In this document: positions 50,595-60,848 of the stretch, in pieces
How the letters are laid out: each line of letters begins with the position of its first letter
How positions within the stretch are numbered: position 1 is the first letter of the stretch
Source: Streptomyces xylophagus
GTDB taxonomy: Bacteria > Actinomycetota > Actinomycetes > Streptomycetales > Streptomycetaceae
Length of the DNA: 64,000 nucleotides
Direction: 5' to 3'
NCBI RefSeq assembly: GCF_000716435.1
Contig: NZ_JNWO01000013.1
Coordinates: 198,583-262,582 of the forward strand
Notes under the pieces: generated by a model
Databases searched by the model: none
What the model was told of the DNA's origin: nothing
Seen by the model: only the letters and a program-made list of their open reading frames with translations
Translations under genes and position numbers: made by a program

Positions 50595-51683
50595 ATGAGC
50601 CCCCACGCCGGCAAAGCCGGCCTCACCCCCCACACTCTCGCGTTCGTGGAGAGTCCGGTACAGCTTCTGAACGTGCTGGAGTGGGCGCACCTCCGTGCGC
50701 TCCGGGCCGAGGAGGCACCCGGCGGGGGGCTCACCCTCGTGGTCCTGTCCCCGACCGACCCGATGACCCGCGGCCAGCTGCGCCGCATGGCCGACCTGGC
50801 CCGCGACGAGGGCCACACGGTGCGCTGGGAGGAGGCGCGGGGCGGACCCCTGGCCCCCTTCCAGACCATCGGCGGCCTGACCAGGTTGCTGCGCAAGGCG
50901 GACCGGATCGTGATGGGCGACCCGTTCTCGCGATACGTCCAGTTGTTGCTGACGATCACCAGGGCACGTGACCTGGTCGTGGTCGACGACGGCACCGCGA
51001 CGATGGAGTTCGTCGCCCAACTCGCCAGCGGTGAACGCCTGGTCCGCTGGCACCGCAAGGGCGGCCGCCCCGGCCCCCGCGACCTGATCTTCGCCCCGGT
51101 GTCCTCGGCGGCCCGCCGCCGCCTCACCCCGGGCAAGCGCCGCAAGGTGGAGATCTTCTCCTCGATGCCGATCGAGGTGACACCCGAGGGCGTCACGATC
51201 ACGGCGAACGAGTTCGCCTGGACCCGCGCCACCTTCGGCCCGCCCCGCATCACGAAGGGCGCCGACCTGGTCGGCACGTCCCTGGTGGAAACGGGAGTGG
51301 TGGACAACGACCGCTACCTGGAGGCGGTCGCCGCCCTCGCCAAGACCCACGGCGCGACCCGCTACTTCGCCCACCGCCGCGAAAGCACAGAGAAACTCCA
51401 CCGGTTGGCGGTCGAGACGGGCCTGGAGATCGTCCGCCCGGACCTTCCCCTGGAGCTGATCGCCCGCCGCGGCCCCATCGGCCGCACGATCCTGAGCTTC
51501 CCCTCAACTGTCGTCCACACGCTGCCCCTTGCGCTGGTGGGCACGGACGTACGGGTCGCCGTCTGCGACATCGACCCCGCATGGCTGACGGAGAACGCCT
51601 CGCCCCGGGCGCAGGGGTTCTTGTCGGGGGTCACGGGGACGGCGAAGGACGTGCATCGGTTGTCGGCGGTGACGGCGGCGTAG
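50595..51683 (+). CDS. GT52-like putative sialyl/Kdn transferase
   Basis: A 362-aa protein. FVESPVQLLNVLEW, RLLRKADRIVMGDPFSRYVQ and LVVVDDGTATMEFVAQL resemble family 52 and capsule sialyltransferases, which start with a (V/I)ESPxQLLN segment and contain a DDG motif. IGRTILSFPSTVVHTLP supplies the SS-type region. It closes the neuA-neuB unit and may transfer the first nonulosonic-acid residue or link it to another sugar. The family call is moderate. Confidence 0.78.
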   Translation: MSPHAGKAGLTPHTLAFVESPVQLLNVLEWAHLRALRAEEAPGGGLTLVVLSPTDPMTRGQLRRMADLARDEGHTVRWEEARGGPLAPFQTIGGLTRLLRKADRIVMGDPFSRYVQLLLTITRARDLVVVDDGTATMEFVAQLASGERLVRWHRKGGRPGPRDLIFAPVSSAARRRLTPGKRRKVEIFSSMPIEVTPEGVTITANEFAWTRATFGPPRITKGADLVGTSLVETGVVDNDRYLEAVAALAKTHGATRYFAHRRESTEKLHRLAVETGLEIVRPDLPLELIARRGPIGRTILSFPSTVVHTLPLALVGTDVRVAVCDIDPAWLTENASPRAQGFLSGVTGTAKDVHRLSAVTAA

Positions 51684-51718
51684 GCGGTTCGGGCGGGGCT
51701 GCCTGGCACCCTCAAGGT

Positions 51719-52534
51719 GTGCAACCACAACCAGGAATCGCGCCTACGACCCCGCCCACCGCCGGCACCCTGTTCGCCGCCCTGTACGGCGAACTGACCC
51801 CGCACGCATGGCACGACCCCGAGCACGACGCGTATCAGCTGTTCTACCAGCGGTCGCTCGCGATGGGCTGGCTGGAGGAGCAGACAGCAGGCGGTCCCGG
51901 GCTGTGGGCCATGAACGACGCCGGGTGGGGGCATCCGCAGGCCGCGCCCGGCGCGGGACGGGTCTCCTGGTTCCAGGTCGAGGCCGGTCCCGTGCCGGCC
52001 GAACGGCCGCTCCCCGTCCAGCCGTTCCTCCGCTGCGCCCAGGACGTGACGGCGCGGATCGGCACGGTGCGGCTCTCCGCGGTGCAGGTGCTGTTGCCGG
52101 TGCAGGGGATCGATTCGGCGGCACGGCCTGCCTACGCCGCCGTACCGTCGATGCCGACCGTCGACTGGTTCGGTGAGCGCGACCCGGCGGCCAGGACCCC
52201 GGTGGACGTCCACATCAACAGCGGGCGCGATCCGGTGATCCCGGCCGTCGCGCGTCAACTCGCGCAGGATCTGCGGGACTTGGAGCAGAGCGTGTTCACG
52301 TTCGGGGACGACGACGTCACTGTGCGGGGCGATGTCCGCCCGCCGCTGTTCCACGACAGCTTCTGGAACGGGCCGCCCCTGCACGGCATGACGCTGCGCG
52401 GCGAACTCGCCGAGTGGTCCTGCGACGCGGTCGGCTGGCTGGCCGCCACCGTCGCCGACTGTGCCGCCCGGCTCGGGGTCCGCTCACCGCTGCTGTTCAC
52501 CGTCGGCGCTCAGGCGGACCCCGCCGGCTTGTGA
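51719..52534 (+). CDS. Hypothetical protein
   Basis: A 271-aa soluble protein with no recognised domain: LFAALYGELTPHAWHDPEHD, NAGWGHPQ-like and FHDSFWNGPPLHGMTL segments. GTG at 51719 (VQPQPGIAP) gives a normal N terminus; the frame further upstream overlaps the end of the preceding gene. Its 3-prime end overlaps the convergent methyltransferase by 25 bases. Confidence 0.75.
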   Translation: MQPQPGIAPTTPPTAGTLFAALYGELTPHAWHDPEHDAYQLFYQRSLAMGWLEEQTAGGPGLWAMNDAGWGHPQAAPGAGRVSWFQVEAGPVPAERPLPVQPFLRCAQDVTARIGTVRLSAVQVLLPVQGIDSAARPAYAAVPSMPTVDWFGERDPAARTPVDVHINSGRDPVIPAVARQLAQDLRDLEQSVFTFGDDDVTVRGDVRPPLFHDSFWNGPPLHGMTLRGELAEWSCDAVGWLAATVADCAARLGVRSPLLFTVGAQADPAGL

Positions 52535-53190
52535 GCCAGGGCGAAGGCGCGGCCCCACTTCTGCTGCCCGTGGGGCTCGACGCGGGCCTGGGCGTAGAGA
52601 CTCAGGCCCGCCTCCGTCAGGAACGTGACGATCTCGGCCGGGGTGCGGAAGTAGTAGTCGAGCGAGATGTCCAGGCCGTAGCGCTCCGTCATATGGATGT
52701 GCTCGCCCTCCGAGGCCTGGAACGCGAGCAGTACGTAGCCCCCGGGGCGCAGGACCCGGTGGAACTCCGCGAAGACGCCGGGCAGACGGTCGTCCGGGAT
52801 GTGGATCGTCGAGTAGAGGGCGATCACACCGCCGAGGGTCTCGTCCGGTACGTCCAGGGCCGTCATCGAGCCCACCTCGAACCGGAGTTGGGGATGCGCC
52901 TCGCGGGCCAGCGCCACCATGTGCGGCGAGATGTCGACGCCGAAGGCCGGGAGACCGAGGGCGTTCAGGCGCGCCGTCACATATCCGGGGCCGCTGCCCA
53001 CGTCGGCCACCGGTGCCTCGCCCACCGCCGCACGGACGAGCTCGGCGAAGGCGGTCAACAGGGCGGTTTCGAGGGGGCCGTCGCCGAGGCCGTCGGGATG
53101 CTCGGCGCCGTACGCGGGCGCGATCGCGTCGTAGGAGGAGCGGGTGGCCTCTATGAAGTCCGCGGCGAGATCCGCGTTCGGGTCGGTCAC
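52510..53190 (-). CDS. Class I SAM-dependent methyltransferase
   Basis: A 226-aa protein with motif I VADVGSGPGYVTARLNALGL, the post-I acidic residue in FGVDISPHMVALARE, and motif III-like HRVLRPGGYVLLAFQASEG. It belongs to the methyltransferase_11/25 group with an unknown small-molecule acceptor. GTG at 53190 starts VTDPNADLAADFIEATRSSY. The small membrane-protein gene lies 29 bases upstream on the same strand. Confidence 0.92.
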   Translation of the reverse strand: MTDPNADLAADFIEATRSSYDAIAPAYGAEHPDGLGDGPLETALLTAFAELVRAAVGEAPVADVGSGPGYVTARLNALGLPAFGVDISPHMVALAREAHPQLRFEVGSMTALDVPDETLGGVIALYSTIHIPDDRLPGVFAEFHRVLRPGGYVLLAFQASEGEHIHMTERYGLDISLDYYFRTPAEIVTFLTEAGLSLYAQARVEPHGQQKWGRAFALAHKPAGSA

Positions 53191-53219
53191 GTCGGCGGAC
53201 CCTAGCAAGAGCTCGCGGC

Positions 53220-53480
53220 TCAGGGATCTTCTTCGCGCCAACTGAAGCCGCCCAGCTCGCCGGGCCCGGGGTCGTCGGGGCCGGACGCGGCGGTGCCCGG
53301 GGTGCCCGGCGCCCCGGTGCCTTCCGTCCGGCGGCGGATCAGCCACACCACCGTCGCCAGCGCCCATCCCGCCAGGATCATGATGACCAGTACGGCCAGG
53401 ACCAGTCCCGCCGTGCCGAAGAAGCCGAATTTCGCCAGCATCCAGGGGATCTGGTCCTCGCCGCAGCCGCATGCCTCCAT
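53220..53480 (-). CDS. Small single-pass membrane protein
   Basis: An 86-aa protein: MEACGCGEDQIPW, one helix (GTAGLVLAVLVIMILAGWAL), a basic turn LIRRR and a Pro/Gly/Ser tail. ATG at 53480 is preferred because GGAGG lies 5 bases upstream; GTG at 53504 is an alternative. The function is unknown. Confidence 0.75.
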   Translation of the reverse strand: MEACGCGEDQIPWMLAKFGFFGTAGLVLAVLVIMILAGWALATVVWLIRRRTEGTGAPGTPGTAASGPDDPGPGELGGFSWREEDP

Positions 53481-53754
53481 GGGGGCCTCCACAGGTGCCT
53501 TCACTTGACGAAGAGTGCCCAGGTCCGAGACGTCGGTCGCGCTGCGTATCCGTACTGTCGTGCGGCGGTGATGATTCCGGGATGCGGACGGCGCACGCTG
53601 TGCAGGGTGGGGCGTGGTATCCCAGAAGGAGCGGAGAGTCTACCCATCTCCATATGCGGCTATGCGGTCGGCGGTCAGATTTTCTTCGACTAACGGGTTG
53701 AACTTTTGTTGATCGAGGGTCAGTTGACCACCCGGGCGCCCTACCCTTCAGAGG

Positions 53755-54996
53755 GTGAAGCAATTGATGTCACCAGAGTCCGAGGCAGAGTCCGAGGTCG
53801 AATCCGTCGGGAATGTGCTCCCGGGCACCCTGCCGGAGGCCCTGCGTGCCGAACTCGTCGCGTTCCGGCGCGACTTGCACATGCACCCCGAGCTGGGCAA
53901 CCAGGAGTTCCGGACCACCGCGGCGATCAAGGCGCGGCTGGAAATGGCCGGTCTCGAACCCCGCGTCCTCGCCATCGGTACCGGGCTCGTCTGTGACATC
54001 GGACCCCGCGACACGGGCGCGCCCATGCTCGCGCTGCGCGCCGACATCGACGCGCTGCCCATCCCGGACACGAAGAGTGAGTGCGCGTACCGCTCCACCG
54101 TGCCCGACCGCGCCCACGCCTGCGGTCACGACATCCACACCACCGTGGTGCTCGGCGCCGGCCTCGTGCTCGCCCGGCTGCACGAGCAGGGGCTGCTGCC
54201 CCGGCCGGTACGGCTGCTCTTCCAGCCCGCCGAGGAGGTCCTGCCCGGCGGCGCCACCGACGCCATCGAGTGCGGGGTGCTGGACGGGGTGGGGCGGATC
54301 ATCGCCGTGCACTGCGACCCCAAGGTCGACAGCGGGCGGATCGGGCTGCGGGTCGGACCCATCACCTCCGCCTGCGACCGGCTGGAGGTCGCCCTGGACG
54401 GACCGGGCGGCCACACGGCCCGGCCGCACCTCACCACCGACCTGGTCACCGCCGCCGCCCGGGTCGCCACCGACGTGCCCGCGCTCGTCTCGCGCCGTAT
54501 GGACGCGCGGAGCGGGGTCTCCGTGACCTGGGGCCGGATCGAGTCGGGCCACGCCCCGAACGTCATCCCGCAGCACGCCGAACTGTCGGGCACCGTACGG
54601 TGTCTCGATCTCGACGCCTGGCGGCAGGCGCCCGACATCGTGCACGCGGCGATCGACGAGGTCGCCGGGATGTACCGCGCCAAGTCCGAGATCAACTACG
54701 TGCGCGGGGTGCCGCCCGTCGTCAACGACGCGCTGGTCACCGAGCTGCTGCGGGACGCCATGGTGGCGCGGCGCGGACCGCTCTCCGTCGAGGACACCGC
54801 GCAGAGCCTGGGCGGCGAGGACTTCTCCTGGTACCTGGAGGACGTGCCGGGCGCCATGGCCCGGCTGGGCGTGCGGACACCGGGGGAGCGGACCGTGCGG
54901 GACCTCCACCAGGGCGACTTCGACGCCGACGAGTCCGCGATCACCGTCGGCGTGGAACTGTTCACAGCCGCCGCGCTGATCGATGCCGCGCTCTGA
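53755..54996 (+). CDS. M20 family amidohydrolase/carboxypeptidase
   Basis: A 413-aa metal-dependent amidohydrolase of the M20D (AbgB/hippurate hydrolase) type. FRRDLHMHPELGNQEF, HACGHDIHTTVVLGAGLVLA and LLFQPAEEVLPGGATDAIE hold the metal ligands and catalytic Glu. The lid domain is at about 185-300 (VEVALDGPGGHTARPH-like). It hydrolyses N-acyl or aminobenzoyl amino acids or similar amides. GTG 53755 is used; TTG 53764 and ATG 53767 are also possible. Confidence 0.92.
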   Translation: MKQLMSPESEAESEVESVGNVLPGTLPEALRAELVAFRRDLHMHPELGNQEFRTTAAIKARLEMAGLEPRVLAIGTGLVCDIGPRDTGAPMLALRADIDALPIPDTKSECAYRSTVPDRAHACGHDIHTTVVLGAGLVLARLHEQGLLPRPVRLLFQPAEEVLPGGATDAIECGVLDGVGRIIAVHCDPKVDSGRIGLRVGPITSACDRLEVALDGPGGHTARPHLTTDLVTAAARVATDVPALVSRRMDARSGVSVTWGRIESGHAPNVIPQHAELSGTVRCLDLDAWRQAPDIVHAAIDEVAGMYRAKSEINYVRGVPPVVNDALVTELLRDAMVARRGPLSVEDTAQSLGGEDFSWYLEDVPGAMARLGVRTPGERTVRDLHQGDFDADESAITVGVELFTAAALIDAAL

Positions 54997-55146
54997 CCGG
55001 AACAGGCCGGCCCGGGCGGTCGTAGGGGTGCCCGTTCGGTACCCCTACGTCCCCCTGTGTCACCCGGGTGTAACCGCTGGCGAGTGAACGTAACGCGGTG
55101 GCGGCACGATCCGGTAACGGCAAGGAGAAACCCCGTTCCCCTCCTC

Positions 55147-55161
55147 GTCTACGCGCGTTAC
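55147..55161 (+). promoter_or_regulatory. Shared regulatory motif, copy 1 (GTCTACGCGCGTTAC)
   Basis: A 15-base element upstream of the first BMP lipoprotein gene. The identical 15 bases precede the second BMP gene (56516-56530), and its core CTACGCGCGT recurs as the palindrome CTACGCGCGTAG before the ABC ATPase gene. It is a probable operator of a common regulator. Confidence 0.65.
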
Positions 55162-55242
55162 TGTGCGCGGAAATCGCCACCAGAGGCGGCGCATTGGGGA
55201 ACGGTCCGGTGACGGTGCCGTGGGGACGAAGGAGTGCTTGCT

Positions 55243-56325
55243 GTGCGTCAGACATCTCGGAGGACGAAGTTCTCCCAAGCCGCGGTGACCGTCACTGTCA
55301 TCGCCCTCGCCGCTACCGCTTGCGGTAGCTCCAGCAAGGACGCCGACAAGGCCAGTGACAGTTCGTCGTCCTCGTCCGGCAAGTACACCGGCAAGGGCAT
55401 CGGCCTCGCCTACGACGTCGGCGGCAAGGGCGACCAGTCCTTCAACGACGCGGCCTACGCCGGTTTCCAGAAGGCCGAGAAGGAGTTCAACCTCACCGGC
55501 CGCGACATCGAGCCGCAGGACAACGAGTCCGACGCGGACAAGGTCCAGCGCCTGGAGAGCCTGGCCACGGCCGGCTACAACCCGGTGATCGGCGTCGGCT
55601 TCGCCTACGCCCCCGCCGTCAAGGAAGCCGCCGCGAAGTTCCCGAACATCACGTTCGGCATCATCGACGACGAGCAGGACAAGGCCGCCAACGTGGCCGA
55701 CCTCGTCTTCCACGAGGAGCAGTCCTCGTACCTCGCGGGCGTCGCCGCGGCCAAGGCGACCAAGAAGAACCACATCGGCTTCATCGGCGGCGTGGACGTC
55801 CCCCTCATCCACAAGTTTGAGGCCGGCTTCGACCAGGGCGCCAAGTCCGTCAACCCGAGCATCAAGATCGAGTCGCAGTACCTGACGCAGACCGCGGCCC
55901 AGGGCGGCTTCTCCAGCCCCGACAAGGGCAAGGACGCGGCGAGCGGTCAGATCGACGCGGGCGCGGACGTCATCTACGCCGCCGCCGGTCTCTCCGGCCA
56001 GGGCGTCATCTCCGAGGCCTCCGCCAAGGGCATCTGGGCCATCGGCGTGGACTCCGACCAGTACGAGCAGGCGGCGCTGGCCAAGTACAAGGACGCCATC
56101 CTCGGCTCGGCGCTCAAGAACGTCGGCGGCGCCGTCTACGACCTGGTGAAGTCCGTGTACGAGGGCAAGCCCAAGACCGGTGTCGTCCGCTACGGCCTCG
56201 ACAACGACGGCGTCGGCTTCTCCGACACCAACCCGAAGTACAAGGCCATGACGGCCGCCGTGGCCGCGGTGGACAAGGCGAAGGCGGACATCATCTCCGG
56301 CAAGATCACCGTCAACACGAAGTAG
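55243..56325 (+). CDS. BMP-family (PnrA-like) nucleoside-binding lipoprotein 1
   Basis: A 360-aa substrate-binding protein. The signal peptide ends at the lipobox LAATAC, followed by a Ser-rich spacer. The BMP/Med fold has YDVGGKGDQSFNDAAYAG, YNPVIGVGFAYAPAVKEAA, FIGGVDVPLIHKFEAGFDQG and WAIGVDSDQYEQAALAK. Family members bind purine and other nucleosides for ABC uptake. GTG at 55243 is chosen because AAGGAG lies 8 bases upstream. Tandem paralogue of the next gene. Confidence 0.95.
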   Translation: MRQTSRRTKFSQAAVTVTVIALAATACGSSSKDADKASDSSSSSSGKYTGKGIGLAYDVGGKGDQSFNDAAYAGFQKAEKEFNLTGRDIEPQDNESDADKVQRLESLATAGYNPVIGVGFAYAPAVKEAAAKFPNITFGIIDDEQDKAANVADLVFHEEQSSYLAGVAAAKATKKNHIGFIGGVDVPLIHKFEAGFDQGAKSVNPSIKIESQYLTQTAAQGGFSSPDKGKDAASGQIDAGADVIYAAAGLSGQGVISEASAKGIWAIGVDSDQYEQAALAKYKDAILGSALKNVGGAVYDLVKSVYEGKPKTGVVRYGLDNDGVGFSDTNPKYKAMTAAVAAVDKAKADIISGKITVNTK

Positions 56326-56409
56326 TACGCAGCAGAACAACAGCGCAACGACAGCGCAACGACAGTAGAACGACGCAATAGAACTACGCCCTCCGGGCAT
56401 CGTTGCAGC

Positions 56410-56444
56410 CAGCACGCCCCTTGCCTCCCGCAAGGGGCGTGCTG
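56410..56444 (+). terminator. Terminator hairpin after BMP lipoprotein 1
   Basis: A perfect 15-bp stem, CAGCACGCCCCTTGC / GCAAGGGGCGTGCTG, with a 5-base loop and no T-run. It separates the two BMP genes into different transcription units. Confidence 0.85.
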
Positions 56445-56515
56445 CTGTCCGTACGCTGGCCACCATCTGTGGCCACAGCTCTATAACGGACCGGACAGAT
56501 GGGGTTTTCCGTCTG

Positions 56516-56530
56516 GTCTACGCGCGTTAC
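56516..56530 (+). promoter_or_regulatory. Shared regulatory motif, copy 2 (GTCTACGCGCGTTAC)
   Basis: Identical to the element at 55147-55161, here 55 bases upstream of the second BMP gene start. Flanking bases (GCGG and AA a few positions later) are also similar, so the promoters are duplicated with the genes. Confidence 0.65.
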
Positions 56531-56584
56531 GCTGCGGCGGAACCAGCGCCTGGTTTGGGCGCTTGCACGAAGGAGTCTCGTTCC

Positions 56585-57646
56585 ATGCGCCGGGTGTCCC
56601 GAATCGCGGTTGCAGGCGTTGCAACCGCAGCTCTTGCAGTAACCGTCTCCGCCTGCGGCAGCTCGTCCAGCGAGTCCAGCTCCAGCAGCTCCAGCAGTGC
56701 CGGCACGTCCAAGGGTATTGGCCTGGCCTACGACGTCGGCGGCAAGGGCGACCAGTCCTTCAACGACGCCGCCTACGCGGGTCTGGTGAAGGCCGAGAAG
56801 GACTTCGGTGTCAGCGGCCGTGACGTCGAGCCGCAGGACAACGAGTCCGACGCGGACAAGGTGCAGCGCCTGGAGACCCTCGCCAGGTCCGGCTACAACC
56901 CGGTGATCGGTGTCGGCTTCGCCTACGCCCCCGCCGTCAAGGAAGCCGCCGCGAAGTTCCCGAAGATCACCTTCGGCATCATCGACGACAACACCATCAC
57001 GGCCGCCAACGTCGCCGACATGGTCTTCCACGAGGAGCAGTCCTCGTACCTGGCCGGCGTCACCGCCGCGCTGACCACGAAGTCGAACACCGTCGGCTTC
57101 ATCGGCGGCGTGGACGTCCCCCTGATCCACAAGTTCGCGGCGGGCTTCGAGCAGGGCGTCAAGGACACCAAGAAGGGCGTCACGGTCAAGACGCAGTACC
57201 TGACCCAGACCGCCGCCCAGGGTGGCTTCTCCAGCCCCGACAAGGGTGAGGCCGCGGCCGACGGTCAGATCGAGGCCGGTGCGGACGTGGTCTTCGCGGC
57301 CGCCGGTCTCTCCGGCCAGGGCGTCATCAAGTCCGCCGCCGCGCACAAGGTGTGGGCGATCGGTGTGGACTCCGACCAGTACAACCAGGCGGCGCTGGCC
57401 AAGTACAAGCCGTACATCCTCACCTCGGCCCTGAAGAACGTCGCGGGCGCGGTGTACGACCTCTCCAAGTCCGTCATCAAGGACAAGAAGCCGCTGAGCG
57501 GCGAGATCCGCGGCTCGCTGAGCAACGGCGCGGTGGGCCTGGCCGACTCCAACCCGACCTTCAAGAACAACGCCACCCTGCAGGCCGCCCTCACGAAGGC
57601 CGAGGCGGGCATCAAGGACGGCACGATCAAGGTCAAGACCTCTTGA
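56585..57646 (+). CDS. BMP-family (PnrA-like) nucleoside-binding lipoprotein 2
   Basis: A 353-aa paralogue of the preceding gene. The lipobox is AVTVSAC with a serine run after the Cys. The fold segments YDVGGKGDQSFNDAAYAG, YNPVIGVGFAYAPAVKEAA, FIGGVDVPLIHKFAAGFEQG and WAIGVDSDQYNQAALAK are nearly identical, so the duplication is recent or under strong constraint. ATG at 56585 has AAGGAG 9 bases upstream. It probably delivers nucleosides to the ABC permease downstream. Confidence 0.95.
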   Translation: MRRVSRIAVAGVATAALAVTVSACGSSSSESSSSSSSSAGTSKGIGLAYDVGGKGDQSFNDAAYAGLVKAEKDFGVSGRDVEPQDNESDADKVQRLETLARSGYNPVIGVGFAYAPAVKEAAAKFPKITFGIIDDNTITAANVADMVFHEEQSSYLAGVTAALTTKSNTVGFIGGVDVPLIHKFAAGFEQGVKDTKKGVTVKTQYLTQTAAQGGFSSPDKGEAAADGQIEAGADVVFAAAGLSGQGVIKSAAAHKVWAIGVDSDQYNQAALAKYKPYILTSALKNVAGAVYDLSKSVIKDKKPLSGEIRGSLSNGAVGLADSNPTFKNNATLQAALTKAEAGIKDGTIKVKTS

Positions 57647-57716
57647 TCTGAGGGTCGTGAGCCAGTTACGACCATGGCCAAAAGAGCGCTGTAATGGCAG
57701 CGTTACGGCCACGGAA

Positions 57717-57749
57717 CGGGGCGCGGGGAGGATGACCGACTCGCGCCCC
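57717..57749 (+). terminator. Terminator hairpin after BMP lipoprotein 2
   Basis: An 8-bp perfect stem, GGGGCGCG / CGCGCCCC, with a 17-base loop, about 70 bases past the stop codon. It abuts the inverted-repeat element. Confidence 0.55.
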
Positions 57750-57916
57750 TGCCGCCGGTCTCCCGTCTGCCGCGCGACGCCTGGCACGCACGCTCGCCGC
57801 GTTGCCGAAACGCCCACGTGGCTCCGCCACGAGGGCGCTCCGGCGCCTTGCGATCGCACGCACCAGACGCCGCGCGGCCCGCCCTTCGGGCGAACGACGG
57901 GAGACCGGCGGCAGGG
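57747..57916. repeat. Structured palindromic element with 21-bp terminal inverted repeats
   Basis: The left arm 57747-57767 (begins CCCTGCCGCCGGTCTCCC) and right arm 57896-57916 are perfect complements 128 bases apart. Between them are small hairpins: CGTGG CTCCG CCACG, GGCGC TCC GGCGCC and CGCCC TTC GGGCG. There is no transposase or ORF. It could be a MITE-like element, a REP-type repeat or a structured RNA. Confidence 0.7.
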
Positions 57917-58005
57917 ACGCACCCTGTTCGCGCGGCAGAATGCTCGGAACGGATCGGATGCCACACGCGGCCGATCAGGTCCGAGCACTATTTAAAGCAG
58001 GGGCG

Positions 58006-58017
58006 CTACGCGCGTAG
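58006..58017. promoter_or_regulatory. Shared regulatory motif, palindromic copy 3 (CTACGCGCGTAG)
   Basis: A perfect 12-bp palindrome whose first ten bases match the elements before both BMP genes. It lies 30-40 bases before the ABC ATPase start. Confidence 0.65.
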
Positions 58018-58047
58018 AGAGGCCCCTTTCCATGAGGAGAGTTCGCC

Positions 58048-59723
<1,676 letters not shown>

Positions 59724-59727
<4 letters not shown>

Positions 59728-60848
59728 AGAAGTTCGACAAGGAGCGCCTGCTCCTCGCCGTGGCCGGCCCGGTCATGGCGCTTGTCGCCGCGATCCTGCT
59801 GACCTCGGTCGTGCTGCTCGCCTCGGGCAAGAACCCGATCGAGCCCTACAACCTGATGCTCCAGCAGATCGGGTACTCCGACGTCCAGGTGCTGATCATC
59901 AACCAGGCGTCGATGTACTACATCGCCGCCCTGGCGGTCGCCCTCGGCTTCCGGATGAACCTGTTCAACATCGGCGTCGACGGCCAGTACCGCCTCGGCG
60001 CCGTGATGACCGCGGTCGTCGGCGCGCACGTCGGCCTGCCGGCCGTCCTCCAGGTGCCGCTGCTGCTCCTGGTCGCGATCCTCACCGGTGCCTTCTGGGC
60101 CGGGATCGCGGGTGTCCTCAAGGTCACCCGAGGGGTCAGCGAGGTCGTCGCGACGATCATGCTGAACGCGATCGCGACCAGCCTGATCCTCTACCTCACG
60201 CAGACCAACACGTGGGGCGTGCAGGTCGGCAACAACATGACGACCGGCATCATGAAGAAGTCCGGCTGGATCCCGGGCATCGACCTGGGCTCGGACGTCG
60301 GCGAGATCTACGGCCTGGTCTTCCTCGCCGCGATCATCGGCGTCCTGTACTGGCTCGTCCTCAACCGCACCCGCTTCGGCTTCGACCTGCGCGCCACCGG
60401 CGAGTCCGAGACCGCCGCGGCCGCCTCCGGCGTCGACGCCAAGCGCATGACGCTCACCGCGATGCTGATCTCCGGCGGTGTCGCCGGCCTCGCCGGTCTG
60501 CCGCTGCTGCTCGGCGACAGCCACACCTACAGCCTCACCTTCCCCGAGGGCCTGGGCTTCACCGCCATCGGCATCGCCCTCCTCGGCCGCAACAACCCCG
60601 GCGGCATCGCCCTCGCCGCCCTCCTCTGGGCCTTCCTCGACAAGGCGTCGCCCGCCCTGGACTACGCGACCCCGGTCGCGTACCAGAAGGAGATCGCGAC
60701 GATCATGCAGGGCCTGATCGTCTTCGCGGTCGTCATCTCGTACGAGGTCGTCCGCACCTGGGGCCTGCGCCGCCAGCAGAAGCGCGTCGGTGAGGAACTC
60801 GCCGCCGCCGCGATCGACAACTCCGAGAAGAAGGAGGTGGCGGCCTGA
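59724..60848 (+). CDS. Nucleoside ABC transporter permease 1
   Basis: A 374-aa permease of the branched-chain amino acid/ribose type. It has about ten helices; FRMNLFNIGVDGQYRLGAV and LKVTRGVSEVVATIMLNAIA are the EAA-like loop and signature of BMP-linked permeases (NupP/YufP type). ATG at 59724 overlaps the ATPase stop by 4 bases. It forms the membrane channel with the next gene. Confidence 0.95.

Larger units (their letters stand above)
57647..58047. other. 401-base intergenic region with structured repeat, before the ABC transporter operon
   Basis: No credible ORF is present. The region holds a terminator hairpin (57717-57749), a structured element bounded by 21-bp inverted repeats (57747-57916) and the palindrome CTACGCGCGTAG (58006-58017) just before the ABC ATPase. 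Confidence 0.7.
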
